Assembly: GCF_037154075.1 (NCBI RefSeq)
Contig: NZ_JBANRJ010000001.1
Span: forward strand, 3,653,501-3,717,500
Source of the DNA: Sphingobium aromaticiconvertens
GTDB taxonomy: Bacteria; Pseudomonadota; Alphaproteobacteria; Sphingomonadales; Sphingomonadaceae
Reading direction: 5' to 3'
Length of the DNA: 64,000 nt
The notes below the pieces were generated by a model, which saw only the letters and a list, made by a program, of their open reading frames with translations, did not search any database and was not told the DNA's origin. Shown here one piece after another: positions 62,148 through 64,000 of the stretch. A program made the translations under genes and the position numbers. Each line of letters begins with the position of its first letter. The stretch's first letter is position 1.

Positions 62148-62192
62148 CGCCCGGAAGGATGTACCCTTCATCCTTCCGGGCGTTTCTTTTTC
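62148..62192 (+). terminator. intrinsic terminator after catalase gene
   Basis: CGCCCGGAAGGATG (62148-62161) and CATCCTTCCGGGCG (62169-62182) form a perfect 14-bp stem with 7-nt loop, followed by TTTCTTTTTC. A very strong terminator. Confidence 0.9.
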
Positions 62193-62267
62193 TACACGAC
62201 CGTCACCAACCGGTGCAGCCGTGAACATATCTTAACCAACGGACGCTACAGCAGCCCGTTCAAACCC

Positions 62268-64000
62268 ATGTTCATTCCGCGCACCCCTTCCCCGATTCTC
62301 CAGCCGGTGATCACCAGCCTGGTCTATTTCGCGACCGCGACGCTGGCGCTGCTGACATCGCGGTTCGAGGGTGCTCTTGCCTTTATCTGGGTGGCCAACG
62401 CCTTCCTGATGGCGGAACTGCTGACGACGCCCACCAGCTATTGGTGGCGGCCGATTGCGGCCTGCACAATCACCAGCGCGATCGCCACTACCCTGTTCGG
62501 CATGGGACCGCAGGCCGCCATACCGATGGCCGTCATCAATATGGCCGAGGCGCTGATCGTAGCATCGCTGCATCGGCATTTCGTGCCGGGCAATGTCGTC
62601 GCCGGATCTTTAAAGCCCCTGCTCGTGTTCGTCGCAGCGCTGTGCTGCGTGGCTAATGTCGTGGGCGCCTTCGGATCGGCCTTCATCGCGTCCGCCGTTA
62701 CGGGCAAAGATTTTTGGACGAATTGGCTGGCCTGGTATACCGGCCATGTTCTGGGTGCGCTGATCTGCGGGCCAAGTCTGGTGGTGCTGCTCCAGGGCGA
62801 AGCCAAGCGATGGCTACGCGAAGCCGCATTACCGATGAAGCTGGAAGCGGTTGGGCTGTTGGCGCTGTTCACCACCATCAGTTGGGTGACGTTCCACCAG
62901 ACAGCCTATCCCATGCTTTTCCTGCCAATGCTGCCACTGGTCCTGATCGCCTTTCGCATCGGCCATCTGGGCGCGTCGGCGGCCATTCTGGTGCTGGTCG
63001 GTATCGGCGGTTTCGCTACCCTGACGGGCGCTGGTCCGATCGACATGATCGACGGGCCGATCGGCGAGCGAACGCAATTTTTCCAATTCTATCTCGCGTT
63101 CAGCTTCCTCATATCGGTGCCGGTCGCCGCCGAACTGAACGGCCGCAAGCGCCTGTTCCAGATGCTGCGCGACAGCGAGGCACGCTACCGCATCATTGCC
63201 GACCATAGCGGCGACGTGGTGCTGAACATCGATGCGGAAGGGATCATTCAATATGCCTCCCCTTCCGTCACCCAGAGGATTGGGCAGACGCCCGAGGCGA
63301 TGGTCGGACGATCGGCGACCGACTTCGTGGATGCGGGGGACCGGGCGCTGGTGATCGCCACCCATCACAAGACGCTTTCCGAGCCGGGCGCGATCCACAT
63401 GGTCGAGTTTCGTCGCCGGGAAAGCAGCGGCAACACCATCTGGTACGAGATGGTCGCGCAGGCGATTCTGGATGAACGTGGCGTGCCCACCGGCATCGTC
63501 AGCACCCTGCGCGACATGTCGCGCCACAAGGCGGTCGAGCGTGAATTAAAGGCGGTCGCGAACGTCGATGAACTGACCGGAGCCGCAACCCGTCGCGCCT
63601 TTCTGGAACGACTCGACAAGATCGTGGCCAATGGCAGCAAAAGCGAGACATCCTGCCTGGCGCTGATCGACGTGGATCATTTCAAGCGGGTCAACGATCA
63701 ATATGGCCACGCCGTAGGCGACCGCGTGCTCCGCGCTTTTATCGACGAATTGCGGCCAGAAGTGCGTGACGGCGACATGATCGGGCGACTGGGGGGCGAG
63801 GAATTCGCCATTCTGCTGACCAATACGGACCTCGCCCATGCAAGCACCGTCTGTGAACGACTTCGGGCAATGGTGGCTTCGATGATCGTGCCTGTGGATG
63901 CGCGCCGCAGTCTGTCGATCACTTTCAGCGCGGGTCTCGTCCAGCTCAATGATATGGAGGACGGAACCACCGCGCTGGAGGCAGCCGACAAGGCGCTGTA
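62268..64000 (+). CDS. MASE1-like/PAS/GGDEF diguanylate cyclase (partial, 3' end outside window)
   Basis: 577 complete codons from ATG 62268 to the window end. About eight transmembrane segments (residues 8-300) with FIWVANAFLMAELL and a MASE1-like pattern form a sensory region. A PAS domain follows (about residues 304-425, DHSGDVVLNIDAEGIIQYASPSV), then a GGDEF domain from about residue 436. The active-site motif is GGEEF, and RDGD five residues before it is a product-inhibition I-site. It should make cyclic di-GMP. The rest, possibly the C-terminus of the cyclase only, is missing. Confidence 0.92.
   Translation, partial: MFIPRTPSPILQPVITSLVYFATATLALLTSRFEGALAFIWVANAFLMAELLTTPTSYWWRPIAACTITSAIATTLFGMGPQAAIPMAVINMAEALIVASLHRHFVPGNVVAGSLKPLLVFVAALCCVANVVGAFGSAFIASAVTGKDFWTNWLAWYTGHVLGALICGPSLVVLLQGEAKRWLREAALPMKLEAVGLLALFTTISWVTFHQTAYPMLFLPMLPLVLIAFRIGHLGASAAILVLVGIGGFATLTGAGPIDMIDGPIGERTQFFQFYLAFSFLISVPVAAELNGRKRLFQMLRDSEARYRIIADHSGDVVLNIDAEGIIQYASPSVTQRIGQTPEAMVGRSATDFVDAGDRALVIATHHKTLSEPGAIHMVEFRRRESSGNTIWYEMVAQAILDERGVPTGIVSTLRDMSRHKAVERELKAVANVDELTGAATRRAFLERLDKIVANGSKSETSCLALIDVDHFKRVNDQYGHAVGDRVLRAFIDELRPEVRDGDMIGRLGGEEFAILLTNTDLAHASTVCERLRAMVASMIVPVDARRSLSITFSAGLVQLNDMEDGTTALEAADKAL

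Noticed and set aside
1-64000. Prophage, insertion sequence, integrase or genomic island
   Set aside because: No transposase, integrase, phage gene or target-site duplication was seen; gene content is core-like throughout, and the single tRNA shows no attached island.

Overview
This window looks like chromosomal core DNA from an alphaproteobacterium of the Sphingomonadales (Sphingobium/Sphingomonas-like). Support for this includes the GC-rich coding bias, ribosomal proteins S6, L9 and S9 with alphaproteobacterial-type extensions, an exosortase-A/EPS-type decarboxylase-ligase-ACP cluster, RcnB-like and b561-YceI proteins, and a sigma-EcfG-type promoter. Genus is inferred from protein character only; no search was run. 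Coding density is high, and no gap between genes reaches 300 bases. I see no insertion sequence, prophage or CRISPR array.

Layout. 1-3779: end of an exosortase-linked exopolysaccharide/PEP-CTERM locus (PLP decarboxylase cut by the window edge, AMP-forming ligase, and divergent GNAT/FemAB-like protein plus acyl carrier protein). 3815-4777: thioredoxin reductase. 4904-8935: a four-gene operon of Anbu (proteasome-like peptidase), transglutaminase, alpha-E protein and circularly permuted ATP-grasp, with a PhyH-type dioxygenase upstream (9080-10105). 10224-10300: tRNA-Met(CAT). 10514-13346: orphan ferredoxin reductase, 2'-5' RNA ligase-like protein, peroxiredoxin and a small membrane protein. 13384-19195: mltG, fabF, acpP, a GT87-like membrane enzyme, fabG and fabD (fatty acid synthesis). 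19321-24289: a tripartite NodT/MacA/MacB-type exporter. 24229-27378: acyltransferase, RcnB-like protein, GntP permease. 27631-28922: rpsF-rpsR-rplI.

28986-32741: a group of small stress-type proteins, DUF808 and MATE transporter, with an EcfG-like promoter. 32862-35632: small unknown protein, ABC-2 exporter, methyltransferase. 35673-41502: LysR regulator and the distal valine degradation operon (mmsA, acyl-CoA dehydrogenase, 3-hydroxyisobutyryl-CoA hydrolase, mmsB). 41557-45188: TonB-dependent receptor coupled to an M19 dipeptidase. 45407-47754: enoyl-CoA hydratase, pteridine-reductase-like SDR, folE. 47957-51737: MobA-like nucleotidyltransferase, MFS transporter, small protein, b561-YceI fusion. 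51980-55391: thiolase and FadB-like beta-oxidation operon behind a promoter with an embedded palindrome. 55486-57276: YbaK, 6-phosphogluconolactonase and two small unknown proteins. 57371-58428: rplM-rpsI. 58558-60413: ctaA and a secreted unknown protein. 60589-62088: catalase. 62268-end: MASE1-like/PAS/GGDEF diguanylate cyclase, cut by the window edge.

The genes mostly serve central metabolism (fatty acid synthesis and oxidation, valine catabolism, folate precursor synthesis, pentose phosphate), translation, envelope transport and stress defence. The least understood part is the Anbu/transglutaminase/alpha-E/ATP-grasp operon, a predicted peptide-ligation and proteolysis system whose substrate is unknown.
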